In this document: positions 9,351 to 21,224 of the stretch, piece after piece
How the letters are laid out: every line of letters starts with the position of its first letter
Numbering within the stretch: position 1 is the stretch's first letter
Assembly (NCBI GenBank): GCA_021234155.1
Contig: JAJEKV010000025.1
Span: 18,653,558-18,717,557, forward strand
Length of the DNA: 64,000 nt
Source of the DNA: Isoetes taiwanensis
Lineage: Eukaryota > Streptophyta > Lycopodiopsida > Isoetales > Isoetaceae
Direction: 5' to 3'
Notes under the pieces: model-generated
Told to the model about the DNA's origin: nothing
Databases searched by the model: none
What the model saw: only the letters and a program-made list of their open reading frames with translations
Translations under genes and position numbers: made by a program

Positions 9351-12300
9351 CTATGTGTACCCCACAAACGAGGATCGCTATGTACGGTCCAGATCTTGGA
9401 ATAAAGGGCAAATATGCCCATCCGACAACTCTCGTTGCCCTACGTAACCCCCCGTGTGAATATGCACCCAAATCAAAGGGGGTTCAAGGGGGATTTTAAT
9501 TTAAATGTGTTAAATGCAATGGTTTGTGTTCATAATGTTAATGGTAGTTGTCTGTTAATTGTTATATTAAAAAAAAATTTACAAAATACTTGCTAGGGTC
9601 TAATCTAGCAAATACTATACTTCAAAAACTAAACCTAGTTAGAAATTGAGAATTTTTATGTCTTTGGTTTGAACCGGGCCCCATACTCACAGCACATACA
9701 TATGGTGAGGTATTACATCTAGCATTCTCTAGTAAAGGCTAAATAAAAGGTACACATAGTAGAGGGCTGAGATTCCAAACCCCAAGACTACGTAGCCCCA
9801 AAGCTTTGGCACAAATATATAATACAACATTACACCTAGCATTTTCTCGACACATTTTGGGCCCTTCGGGCCCTAACTAAAGCAAACATATGTAAACTTT
9901 ATGGGCATAAATATTAATTACTAAAAAGCACAATAACATCATGTCAAACAAATTATTTCCATTGCAAAGAACTATGAGTACATTTTGTGTAATCAATATC
10001 TAGCATTATATTCATTATATTCATTATATGTAATCTGAATATAACAATACAAGAATCATGTAAACTATTGTCAACTGCACATTGTCATGCATATGCTAGT
10101 GCATATGGTAACATGTGCTGGTATCAATGCACATCAACCATCAACCTTACAATGGATCCTGATTTATCAACCCAATTTACATACAATGCCCCAATTTATC
10201 AAATTAGATGGTCTGACAAGAGAGAAACAGAATGTAATGAATTATAAACCATCAAATTGTACACACTCTTGACTTCCAGGTCTTGAAGTTTTGTGCACTC
10301 TTGAAGAAGGCCCAAAAGCGAGTGTCTTTGGGTATAGGCATACTTTGCTTTGCATCATCTTTCGCGGACATGATTGCTTTTGCAACCACTTGGTTGCTCG
10401 GTCCTTAACAATCTCTGTTGATAACAACAAACATACATTCTAGCGAACAAAAATTATGCAGGGAAAAAAATGCACCCACAATCAAAATATCTAGCATTAT
10501 AAAATGCCCTACGGATGAGGCACTTGACACAAAAGCGGCAAATGAGAAAAAGAAAAACAACGGCGAAATCTTTGTCTCACAACCATCCATGGGTTTTGCA
10601 TTGTATGGCCATTTGAAAAAGAGCCAATTATCAGCTTCATTATGGCATATGAATTGCATCCAAATAAAGCATATTATATAGATGTACCAGCGAAATGCAA
10701 GACTCATAATCCTCCTACTTTAGATTGTCAGATGTTGACCCATTTAATAATCCATTTATGCATGTTGCGCAAAGTGTAACTAGCAATGAAGTTTGCATGT
10801 TGTTTCAAGGATAGGGCCCTTCATTTTGCAAGACAAGTAAACTCATACCATGTGCAATGGAAGTATAACATGGTTACCTTTTGGGCACTTCTTTATCAAT
10901 AAAGAAGTTCTACAAGCTTCACTTGTAGATGTTATTGTATTTTCTCACACAGCGATCTATAGTAGACAAAGCATGACCTCTGTTACTGGAATATTAAAAG
11001 ATGCTCCTTTACTCAAATCCTCTCCAGAAACATATTACCAAAACTGTATGTGCAAACGATGGTACCCAACCGTGAAGAGAATGTCGAATCTATGCAGTGA
11101 ATAGAATTCACTACCTGTGCTCAATACTTAAGCGATACCTGCAAGGGTAGTTAGCAGAAACCAGTAGCAAGCATTGTTTGTAATACCTATGCGCCTCATC
11201 CGGATTAAGCTCTATGATGGCCTTTGCGCCAAACTCCACAACTCCAAATCCAAACTCCACAACTCCAAATCTGTGAACTCCACAACTGCTTTTTTCATGA
11301 TTCCCAATCTTCATAACATAACGGATCACTATGAACATTCTCCGAAACCATATCCATACGGAGCTATTATACGTTCATGTCGGATTTTAGTAATGAGGCC
11401 TTGCCCTCGAAAATCTTGCAACTAATATAGCTGTATTTGAATGAAGTTCTTTGGTGTGCCCAGCCAGAAAGCAGGCATGGCTCGCATTTTCGTCAAAACC
11501 TATGCAATCTCGATTTGTAAACCCATGCTACGTAGCTTCGGCTGCAAACCCATGATGTATCTCTGTAGGTCGGCTGCAAAACCGTGGCGCAAAAAACGAC
11601 TGCAAAGACCCATTGCAGAAACTTATTTCAAAGACCAATTTGCCCCCAAAGAAAAAGGCAAATCTTCCCAAGAATCAAGCTAAAATTAAAAAGCCAGAAA
11701 CCAAGCTATGCACGCCAATATTCGACCAAGTTTAGGAGCCAACCCTAGAAAATTTGGCCACAAATACCCTTCAAGAGCTAATATCACAAGAAAAGCCCTT
11801 CAAATACCCTTCAAGAGCTGATATCACAAGATCGAGAAGGAATTGATCTGAAAATATCACGGATACAAGAGACTAAAGGCTGCCCTAAATCACGGTCATT
11901 ACGCCCGGTTGCAAACATATCAGTATTGACCAAAACATATCCGACATAAAATGAAGCCCATGTTTTAGGTTATCCGCCGTAACTCTGCTTGAGAATTGAT
12001 GCGAGGAAACAGACTCTGAGGATACAAATGTAGGCTCTGAAGAATTTTGCACTTCCAATTTCTTCATCGTTAAGATTGAAAAAGGGCATCTCCTCTGCTC
12101 ATTCAAAGGGCCAATCTTATCTTGATAATCCACATTTGTTGCAGATTTGCAAAAGCCATTTTTTCGTGCCCTAAAATGCTATCCATGAGGCTTGCATGTT
12201 CAGCCCCCTAAAATAAAAAGAGGGCTTTTGTTGTGAGCCCTTGGATGTTGGACCATTGAAAAAAAAGCTAAATCAGCGACTAAGAAATGGTGCACTCTAG

Positions 12301-12405
12301 ATGTATGCATTAGTACATCCATTCGAATCACGCCATGAAATCTTAGGAAAACCTTTGTGAAAAGCGTACAAAAACACAAAAAGAAAACCCCATGTTATTA
12401 TGCTA
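9351..12405. mobile_element. About 3.05-kb insertion splitting integrase
   Basis: The integrase frame breaks off after WDEYIHY and resumes with EMSPFMVNYGYR 3 kb later, where related elements have about ten residues. The inserted DNA is AT-rich, has no long ORF and no recognised protein. It carries a small internal repeat (AACTCCACAACTCCAAATC-type, 11,228-11,290). The same insertion is present at 23,361-26,420, so it predates the tandem duplication. Edges are approximate and no clear terminal inverted repeat or target duplication is visible. It could be a non-autonomous element or an intron-like segment. Confidence 0.6.
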
Positions 12406-13110
12406 CATATTAGTGCCAAGCGAGGAGTCATCTCGATGTCTCCTTTCATGGTAAATTACGGTGCCGGTGCTTAACCAGGACACTTGGCACAACCCGTGTC
12501 AAAAGGTTGAAGTGTCCCGCCAGATGCTAGGAGATATCGGCCGGTTAGTGAAGAAGTAAGGGGTTACCTCCCTAGCGGCAAGTCGGTAAAAAAGTGTAGC
12601 CACAGACAAGCACAAGGCAAGTAAAAAAGAGAGTTCAAGGAAGGCGATAAGCGTGTGGTTGAAAGATCAAGGTTAAGCAAGCTAAGCTTCCGGATTGGGA
12701 GTTGCAAGAAGCTTGCCCTAGATGGGCTGGTCGTTCAAGATTTTGGAGAGTGGGCTCCCAAGCCTACAAATTGGATCTTCAGGCCCATCTCAAAGTTCCT
12801 AAAGGTCTTCCACGTAAGTTTATTGAAAAGGCACAATCCCTAACCACGATGAGGTCTTGGATACTCTAACTTTATTGGAAATGGCGGAGGAGCAAGTTGA
12901 AATCGTGCACGAGTTACTTCTTGATAAGTCATTCAAAGAAGACTAGGAAGTCTCGAGTTCCTCGATGTTGGTCAAGTGGAAGCACTTGCGAGTGGAAAGG
13001 CGACATGGGTATTGAGGCGGGATTTGGAGAAGCAATACCGAGTTTATGAAGGGAGTTTTGATGGTGAGTCGTCTGGGCTTGGTGCGACCCGACTTGCGGG
13101 AGGTTAGCTA
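12406..13110 (+). pseudogene. int: Gypsy integrase C-terminus with chromodomain
   Basis: Readable in three frames are MSPFMVNYG, the GPLKILERVGS / YKLDLPAHLKVHKVFHVSLLKRHNP region (about 12,720-12,843), and then a chromodomain at about 12,950-13,065 with VLVKWKHLRVE, WVLRRDLEKQYRVYEG. Chromodomains bind methylated histone tails, and in chromoviruses they guide insertion into heterochromatin. The frame ends near the TAG at about 13,108. The second copy (26,440-27,120) reads MLEISRAAGQEVRGYLLAQL and WVLKQDLEKQYPEFMKEFDG more cleanly, supporting the call. Confidence 0.85.
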
Positions 13111-13933
13111 GTGTGTTTCTTAGTTAGCCTCTAGTTACGGCGGATGTATTCTAGCTAGTGGAATACATAAGGCCATAATCTTGGAACATGTGGCGATGAT
13201 GAGATAAGCCTTTAAGGCATTCTCTAGGCCAACATGCACCAAAAAGAATAGCATGACCAATAGGGTCATGCGAGAGAAAGAAGGAAAGGCATGGTCTTGT
13301 GATGATGGGACATCGGTCGGGATGCTCTCTATGCCACGATGTGGGGAGTTAAGCACACTGGCCATAGGGGTCATGGTGAAGGTCAAAGTGATCATGTGCG
13401 ATGATGGGATGGTGAGGCGTTCCTAGCTTAAAACCCTTGGGGCATGATGCACTAGGGGTACTGACACCTTAGGGTAGCAGAGTACAAGGTAGCACTTGAT
13501 CATGGCGATGATGGGATCATCTTAAATGGTCCTTAAGCTCCAAATCGGAAGGGCCATGATCGAGTGCAAGGTATGTAGGGGGGTGGTCCCCTAAAACCAC
13601 AAACTTATTAATTAAACTAGCGTGTGTGCTCCGTAATGCGGGCAAGTGAGAAGGAGCTTGAGGGGGTGGGGCATTACGAGAGAAAGATGGGGGAACCATA
13701 ATTTAGATTATGAACCCTAATAACTCTTATGATAATGTTTTGAATTATTGTAAGAAGTAACCTTGTTAAGGCTATATAATTTTGTATAAGTACAAATATA
13801 GCCTAAATTTTGACATTTAACTTTAATAGGAAGTTGATCGTTTAAATTAAACTTAAGTGTATGATCTTATATTTGTGAACAGGGATAGATAGGCTTCGTC
13901 ACCTTAGCGCAATCTTTGAAAATGACATTGTCC
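13111..13933. other. Gypsy 3' non-coding region
   Basis: This lies between pol and the polypurine tract. It holds no supported gene. The part from about 13,690 to 13,878 is very AT-rich and base-for-base identical to 27,709-27,892 in the second copy, while the neighbouring C/G-rich parts differ strongly. Confidence 0.6.
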
Positions 13934-13945
13934 CTAAGGGGAGAA
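13934..13945 (+). other. Polypurine tract
   Basis: CTAAGGGGAGAA lies directly before the LTR start TGTGGCGTTCC. It would prime plus-strand DNA synthesis. The same arrangement is seen at 27,952-27,961 and, with AAGGTGGAGAGAA, at 38,141-38,153. Confidence 0.8.
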
Positions 13946-15572
13946 TGTGGCGTTCCAAGGGAATATCGCCATAAATCACATTATATTCTGGACGAAATCA
14001 CCATATACAAGTCTAGAGGTAGCCTTGTATGCCTTGGATAAGTGGCAAAGGGGTGCACATCTAAGTTAATTGTTTAACTTAGATAACCTTAGAGACAAGG
14101 CCCATTTCCACATGGCCTTATCCTATTGGGCAAGCTGCCACGGCCTTATCTTAGTGGTGCCCCGTGTGGCATCCCACGTGGACCCACACACCTATAAGCC
14201 CTAACCTAACCCTAGACCCTTTTTCCTGACCTAGCACGAGCTCTCATCCCGTGCTCAAAACCCCGTTTGACACGGATTAAATCATAGTCTAGCTGGCGGC
14301 GGCCACGGAAGGTGTGTATGATCGTGGGAGCAAGCCTTGAACCCACGTCTAGGAGCATGGAGCCCGGGGATGGGAGGAAGCGCTTGGAGGAGGTAGGTTG
14401 AGTAGGGTTCATGTTGTAATCCATCACGGAAGTTAGCACTCGAGGAGGGGTTAGTGATTCGTGTCTAGAGTAGAGCCACCCTAGATCCTTTGTTGAACAT
14501 CTTGAACCCTAACCAAAAGGAACCCTAAGCATTTGGTTAGCTATGTATGTTAGGTTAAGATGTTCATATGATATTGATATTGTTCATGATGATTATGTGA
14601 TGATGGTTGATCATGTTTGTTCCTCTTGTGTTGGGAAGGGGGTAGAGACCTAGAGCCATATGTAGTATGCTCTAGTGTAGATCCCTTAGTTCCTATAGAT
14701 CGCGGCTTGTGCATAGGAACCCAGGGCTATGGAAGCTATGATGTATTCGGCCACCACACACAGCGGGGCTAGAGGCAAGATGGAGAGGGTGGATCCTCAG
14801 AGGGGGGGCCGGGGGGGATCCCCACGGTGGGCTAGGCTTATGGTGGGTCACTTAGGTGTGGGGCGAGGCATGGGTCCAAACACCTCTGGGGCAATGGTGG
14901 CGCCACACTCTCAAAGAGCTGTCTTCTGACTTGGTTCTTGTTTTGGGGGTTGGATGTCAGTGCGAATCGTGTGTCGCCACATTCTCTAGCGCCCATGGAG
15001 CCTCTAGACCGGGGAAGGGGAGATGCAACCCCTTCCTACCTCGTCCGGGACAGGGAGATGCAACACAGGTAGTCAGATGGGTGATGCCATGGGATTGCGT
15101 ATCAGGAAGGTTAAGTCATACCCGCAACAGTCTAGCCATACGCAAAGAGCCAATACCTGGGAGGGGGCGGATGGGTGGTCAACCCTAGCCATTATCTTAT
15201 GCGGCCATATTTATTTATGACTTCGATGCTCTATCTTGAGGCCTATCGGTCAGTCGACCTCCTTATGTGTAGAACCCGCGGGTGGAGCTCTCATGTTTAT
15301 GGTTTGTGATTATGTTCTTTGCACTTGTGGATATGGGATGGAGCTACCCTTGGGTGTGTGTAATGTTAATCACTTGGATTCGACATATTTATAAACGTGC
15401 AGGCCCATAGGGAAGAGCGCCGAACACCTTCGTGTCCCCTCCCACAGCACTAGGAGTCACAACAGAGTCTTGGGAGTGAGCGAAGAACTGTCACGGTGAT
15501 GGCCACAGGATGGGGGATTTCTCGGCAGTGATATACGGTGAAGGCCAAGATGTTTAGCGAGGAGCGTCCACG
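13946..15572 (+). repeat. Gypsy 3' LTR (first complete copy)
   Basis: It starts TGTGGCGTTCCAAGGG after the polypurine tract and ends at the same CGTCCA(CA) point that precedes the primer site in the first copy. Length is about 1,627 bp. Near 14,195-14,215 it carries ATAAGCCCTAACCTAACCCT, a TATA-like and telomere-repeat-like stretch shared with LTR 3. Copia sequence follows directly. Confidence 0.88.
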
Positions 15573-17191
15573 GGTACTTGATCCCACCCCTCTGTAACCC
15601 GGCCGCCTTTGCTCGCACTGTAAACCCTACTTTGCACTATGATTCAACAACCTGGTGATACGCTTTTGGTGCTCACGGCATAGGGTTGTCATTTCTTTTT
15701 GCAAGAAAAACCTTTCGCACCATATTTATGCGGATTGGAAAGCCTTCAAAATCCATAAATGAAACCACCTTAGTTTCGCAGATTTTTCTGCTTTGCACCT
15801 TGCTTGTGGGTCGAGCACGCCCTAGTTAGATAGATGCTACTAAAGGAAAAGAAAAAAAGAACGTAAAGAAAAGTAGTAGGGAATAATTGAGATTATGCGG
15901 CGTAGCGCACATTAATGCGGCCCGATTCATTAAGGACTTGATGCACTACATACACCAAAACATTATAATATAAGATACTATCCATTTGTATAAATTCCCT
16001 AAAATTGAAAATAGAAGTAAAGATCAAAACATCAAATTCAAACTCAACAAATATTTTTACATAGGATGGAGGACCTCGTGGAATTACCTATATACCATTG
16101 GACTCAAAATTGATCTCCTTTCCGAGAAAGTTGTTGTTTTATATCACAAGCGCTTTACGGGAACCAATATTGGTTCTCGGAGAAGGCGGGTGGCAGCTTT
16201 GACCACTGTCATGTTTGAATTGCTCTATCTCCCTCGAGAGTTCAATTGAGATGTGGTTTTGTGCCTTGCTCTATATCTCGTAGAAAAATAACATTATAAC
16301 CAAAGAATCAAAAATCTTTTCATCAAGAGCAGTTTACTTTGTGTGAACATGAATTGACCCCCTTTGGGTTTGCTAGACATAACTCACAGAATGGGGTCGA
16401 TACATTTTTGTGTATTTTTCATGTGAAGCATGACCCGTATATGAACTCTAAAAGGGTTTGGCTAGTTTTTGTGTTCTTGATTTTATATGATTTTTTTAGA
16501 ACCTTCAAATGCCCTTTAATGGTCCATCATGGGACAAAGTCTAGTGTACATGTAGCTAAAATGAGGTTATGAGAAACCCGGCTTGGCCAAAGTACAAGAT
16601 TTGATTTTGATCATTGAGAATAGAACACGCACCTTCCAAGTCCTAACTATGGACTCAAATTTTTTCCATAAACTCAAATTAATATTATCTTTCTCAAACA
16701 ATTTAAAGTCTTCTAAGTTGCTTTTCTAAAACATCTATTTGAGAAGAACTTTTTAATTTCAAAGTGCTTAATCAAATATTCCTAACATCTCTTTTGGTTG
16801 CTTAATTTTTTTAGTTTCAACTTCAAAGCATTTCCAACCTTGCTTATGATAAATGGCTTGGGCCTCCATTATTTTTGTGGCACTGTTTTGAACAAGAGGG
16901 ACTCTTCGCCTTCCACGTACCGCAGTTGAAACACCACCGAGCTTGCACTTGCACTCATTTGTTGGACCACCTCCTGATTATTAGTACTTTCATTGTGAAT
17001 CTTTGTAGGAGATGCCGAGGTGGCCATGGCAAATGTCTTGCCATCGATTAAAACTGAGGTTTTCAAACTCAACCGACTTGATTCCTTCCTTTAGGTTTGA
17101 AAGCCGGTATCTCCTTTGTATGGCCGATTTGCGGCAATTGGCAAATCTAGTTGACATCTTGAATCACACGACTCGATACTTGTGCAATATT
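15573..17191 (-). pseudogene. gag: Copia internal remnant with gag (unit 1)
   Basis: Read on the minus strand, this is the same copia internal region as 29,577-31,189 in unit 2. The gag part lies at about 16,440-17,150 and is broken by many small changes; only short pieces such as MATSASPTKIHNESTN (about 17,033-16,986) remain readable. The lower part (15,573-16,440) is AT-rich and without a supported gene. Confidence 0.7.
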
Positions 17192-17805
17192 TGGAGCAAA
17201 CTATATTCTCAAGTTAAATTAATACATCAAGATTTAATCATCAACAACTTGTCTTAGCAAGTAATAAAGGAGCAAAAATATGGTCACCTAATCCCATATA
17301 CTTGCGGCATTATATTTTCAATAAACTTTTTACACTTTTATAAAGCATTATATGATATACTAGACCAAATTATCCTTCTTTGCTTCAAGTTATATCTTAT
17401 AGAGTCATAATTAAACATATTTATAACTATTCTTGAAGTGATCAGGTGGTTGAAATTGAATCGGCTTTCAAATCGAGGCCTCTTCAATTATCTACAAATA
17501 TGTCCCACGAGTATTAAAATTGCCTCTGCCATTAAAACCTAACGGTTTCCACGGCGTATCTTTTTCCTTGCTTGATTTTATCTGTGTGAGGAAAGGTATA
17601 TAAAATTTTGCTTTGCGATCTGATATAAAAAAATTTGTTGATTACAGCGCCCAAGCATAGCGAGCCTTTCACTTTTTGTGCTCTTGGCGTTTCCGGCACA
17701 CTTCTCATGAATGCTTGTATGACATACATAAACTCTTTTGCCTTTGCTTCTCATAGGCTAGAGCTTGCGGGGTATAGGATGAGTTTCCATCAAACAATTA
17801 TTACA
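17192..17805 (-). repeat. Copia 5' LTR (unit 1)
   Basis: This matches the LTR at 31,190-31,808 and starts, on the minus strand, with TGTAATAATTGTTTGATGG. The adjoining primer-binding site (about 17,175-17,190) is badly altered compared with unit 2. A TATATAAAA stretch near 17,596 lies in the likely promoter region. Confidence 0.7.
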
Positions 17806-18009
17806 TGATAATCACTTGAGAGGGAGCTCATCGTTGTGTGATTTGAAGGGTCCAGCCTAACCATTGGTGCCTTGATTTCTTGAGTTACTTAATCACAGGC
17901 ATTTGTTTGAGGAGTGGTATATATACGTACTTCGATTGCTTGGTTTCTATAGTGCTAAAAAAATTGTCCAAAGGCAACTAACAAATTTAGGATCATGATC
18001 CAAAATGAT
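17806..18009 (-). pseudogene. Older gypsy integrase fragment (unit 1), cut at the duplication junction
   Basis: On the minus strand this holds the same integrase sequence as 31,809-32,002. It ends abruptly at AAAATGATCC near 18,005, after which the sequence changes to the + strand upstream ORF of the chromovirus. In unit 2 the integrase sequence continues without break past 32,002, so this is the duplication junction. Confidence 0.7.
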
Positions 18010-19110
18010 CCATGCATTGCCGACCGTGATCCTCAATATAGACCCTCCGCCAGCATGAGCGCCATGGCACCACGCCGTGGGCACCCGCCTCGCGATCGAC
18101 GGCCATCACGGAAAGCGCTTGGGGAGCAAAACCTTAATGGGGAGAGCAGGAGGCAAATAAGAATGCAAAGAGGTACATGTCAAGGCAATTCCACGCATCT
18201 ATTATCGGTTAAGAGCCACCGAAAGCCACCGGCTCAAGATCATACTGGCCACGATAGTCATCGACGGAGAGGAGTACATTCTAGCAAATGACATCCCTCA
18301 ACTCTTGTCATATAACGCCAGAACAGGACTTCAATCGACGCAGCTTCTAGGGCATGATACGATGGGGAAAAGCACCTGACCTCACTCCACTATTCATACC
18401 CTTTCAGAGATTCCAAGGAGCCGCTGAGACACCTTATGGGGAGACACTGTCCACAGCACCACCACAGTATAAGGGAAATCTACCCACAACAGGAACCTCA
18501 CATTCCTCAGAGGAAGAGTTCCAACAGAGCATGCAGAGCACACCGCATAAGCCGGAGGCCCAAGCCTGCCCCAGCCGAGCCGTGAGCATGAGGGACGGTC
18601 CAAGATAGCACAATCCTGGGACAATGCAAATCCAAAGCATGTGGAGAGACCATGAAGATCTGCGTGGCAAAGGACGCCACGGAGCCAGCCAAAGGAAGGG
18701 CACGGGTTCATGAGGCACTCCGTAAAGGTACCTAAGACTGGGCTACCACCTCACCCAAGGGCAAGGCAAATGGTGGTAGTCTCTCCACAAGGAGTTCAGT
18801 CCAAGCAAAGAATCAAGTACTTCTCATAGCACTCCCTGCACTTCAAGATATAATGCCCCCATGCAGACACACGCCATCCTTTCAAGAGGTCCAGAAGGCC
18901 CATTGCCTCGCCACTTCGCTAGGGGCCACCTCGTGTGGACGTCACTAAAGAGGTAGCAAAGAATCAGCACTTAACTCCGAATCGAGATGGCTCGAAAGCA
19001 CTTGAGGGAGGATCGACAAGGAACATCTCAAGCAAGCAATCCTGGTGCTGCCTCCGAAGGATTTAGGATGTGAAGAATTTCTTTTGGCCAGAGGCCATTG
19101 ATCACCTATG
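18010..19110 (+). pseudogene. Upstream-ORF remnant (unit 2)
   Basis: This corresponds to 3,933-5,036. The frame is broken many times. A conserved piece is IVIDGEEYILANDI near 18,254-18,295, found identically in unit 1. No function can be assigned. Confidence 0.5.
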
Positions 19111-19439
19111 TTTCCTTTCAAGTTCTAAATTGTATTATAATCTTCTTTTGACATTATCATATATTTCTAAAATGTAATTTCATATATTAAATAATTTGCC
19201 ATGATCTTGACTTGTAAGTGGAATTCTCAAGATGATTTCTTTTTGCATCTAAATAACAAACCAATTATAAATGAGTATAATTCATGTGTAAACTAAAATA
19301 ACAAGTATTGATGATCAACTTGCAAAGAAGGAACATCTACCAGTTCCCAAGGCCGTACGCATCCATAAAGATCGGGTAAGCTAGGAACCTATTTGACGGA
19401 TCAAGATGACAACGACACTTAAAACGACGCCGCACCAAT

Positions 19440-20600
19440 CAACGCAAGGCTCGGCCCAGATGAGGAACCCCATGCATCACCGGATCCACCGGCTACCCCA
19501 TTGATGAATGCCTGAACACGCGACTGCCCACCACCACCTCCACCACTACCTCAAAGAAGGCATTGAGGAAGGCCCACAGAGGGGCAGGACAAATCCAAGG
19601 AAATGTCGTGACAGAAGAGAAAAAGGAGAAACAGTAAGGAGTCCAACACCACCTAGCTCCAGCTCATCGACACTCCCCTGCATACCAAGACAGCTCTAGC
19701 TCTAAAGTGAGTCCCACACTCCACAAAAGCTGTAAGGAAGGAAGATGATTCTCAAAAGAAAGTTGACGCTATGAGCAATGTGTGGAAGACTAGAAGAAGG
19801 TCGCCTCCTGGGAAGGACAAAATGCATGGAGGCGTAAGCCCTTGATGAGATGGAAGAGTTCGGCAAACTTTATGGCATGAAGGATAAGGATATAGGAAAG
19901 TTGCCACATCAAACTTGATAGAGCAGCCAGGAATCGGGTGGAAAGGCTATGCAAAGTCCAACAAGCTCAAAAGGAATAGCCAGATTCAAGACCTTCAAGA
20001 AGGCTCACAGACATTATGTGCCTAGGTCACATAATCAGCAAAAGTGCATCTCAAAGCCTCTACCAGTTGAAACTGGGTACATTGTTGTCAGTAGCAAAAG
20101 TATACAGAGGAATTTATGCGACTTAGACTCATGTTCCCTCGAGTGTCGAAAAGGCGCATTGAAACTAGCATTGAGGGACTCGAATAAAGAATATCAAAAG
20201 GCTAGTCCGTTAATCAACCCAAGGTCACTTGCAGAGGTCAAGACAAAGCTTTATAAAGTTTGGAGGAAGCACCATCAACCCAGCAGAAACAAATTTACCA
20301 AAGTGGGTAAAGCTTCAAGGCAAGCACTAAGGGCGCATCAGAGTTAAATCACCAGCCACGCATCGAGGCCAGCAGCGGGAAGAGCCTGGGTAAAGACCTT
20401 TGGGGACCGTAAGTTTGCAATGCATCGAGGTAGTTGTGCTAAAGCCGCATCCTAGATAGCTTGACCTAAAAGAGAAGAGATGTGAGGTATCGCAGAAGAA
20501 GCTATGTTTCGTGTGCTTCCCTGCCACCGTAATACATGATCGCCATTCGCTATGCAAGCGTTTCTCGCGCAGCTTATGGATTGGGATTCACCAATCAGTT
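19440..20600 (+). pseudogene. gag: Gypsy Gag (unit 2)
   Basis: This is the same domain order as 5,389-6,560: basic and serine-rich linker, the WKGYAK piece near 19,940, RFKTFKKAHRHYVPRSHNQQ near 19,982-20,040, and a degraded zinc knuckle near 20,500. FKTFKKAHRHYVPRSH is cleaner here than in unit 1. Frame breaks lie at different places in the two copies. Confidence 0.75.
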
Positions 20601-20639
20601 TTTATGAGGATCACCCACCAGCATGAGGCCCAAGGTGGA

Positions 20640-21010
20640 CTTCATAGATGGTGAGTGCCACATATGTAAACATTGAATCAGTGATATTGAAATCACCGAC
20701 AAATATTGCGGCCGATGGAATCATATAGATAGCAATCCATATGTAGTCCTCATAGACACATGTAGTTCCTATAACTTTGCCTCCTAGGCTGGCTGCCCTA
20801 ATGAAGAATAAGGTATTGAAGTCTAAGCTAAGGCCTGGTTATGGCAAACCCGGGCCTATCTCTAAGCATTAAGGGAGGAGGATCACGTCACAGACCTTAA
20901 AGGGAAGTAAGTGGGTCAGAAGGGATGAAGTCATGGAAATTGGAAGGTATGACCTTATAGTGGGAATGGAATTTTGAAGCCAGCCAAAGCCATGATCGAC
21001 CAAGACCAAG
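20640..21010 (+). pseudogene. Gypsy aspartic protease (unit 2)
   Basis: The active-site region (VVLIDTCSS, about 20,743-20,770) and the GRYDLIVGMEF motif (about 20,945-20,975) are present, but the frame between them is broken, whereas unit 1 keeps it open. As in unit 1, Cys stands where most family members have Gly. Confidence 0.75.
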
Positions 21011-21224
21011 AATGAAGTCGCCATGAGGACAAAATTTTACCTGCACTCAAATCTCATAGTGAGAGGTAAGAAGGCACTTCTATGCAAAGTGTATTTCTTT
21101 GAAAATGTAAGGAAAAGTATAGAAAGAAAATAAGGGGTGGATTACATTTTGAGATTGGAGGCAATTGAGCCCAATAAGCAAGATGGGAATGACCAAAAGG
21201 GAAGCAAATTGCCCAAGCCAAGAA

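Larger units (their letters stand above)
3933..18009 (+). repeat. Tandem duplication, unit 1 (about 14.1 kb)
   Basis: The segment from the middle of the unknown ORF through gag-pol, LTR 2 and the copia/older-gypsy flank is repeated in the same orientation and order at 18,010-32,002. Both copies share the integrase insertion and both LTR/copia borders. This is therefore a duplication of the whole nest and not two independent insertions. Whether it exists in the genome or arose in assembly cannot be told here. Confidence 0.8.

Noticed and set aside
11441-11683. ORFs in the integrase insertion
   Set aside because: Frames differ between the two units of the duplication although the DNA is shared, so no coding constraint is seen.
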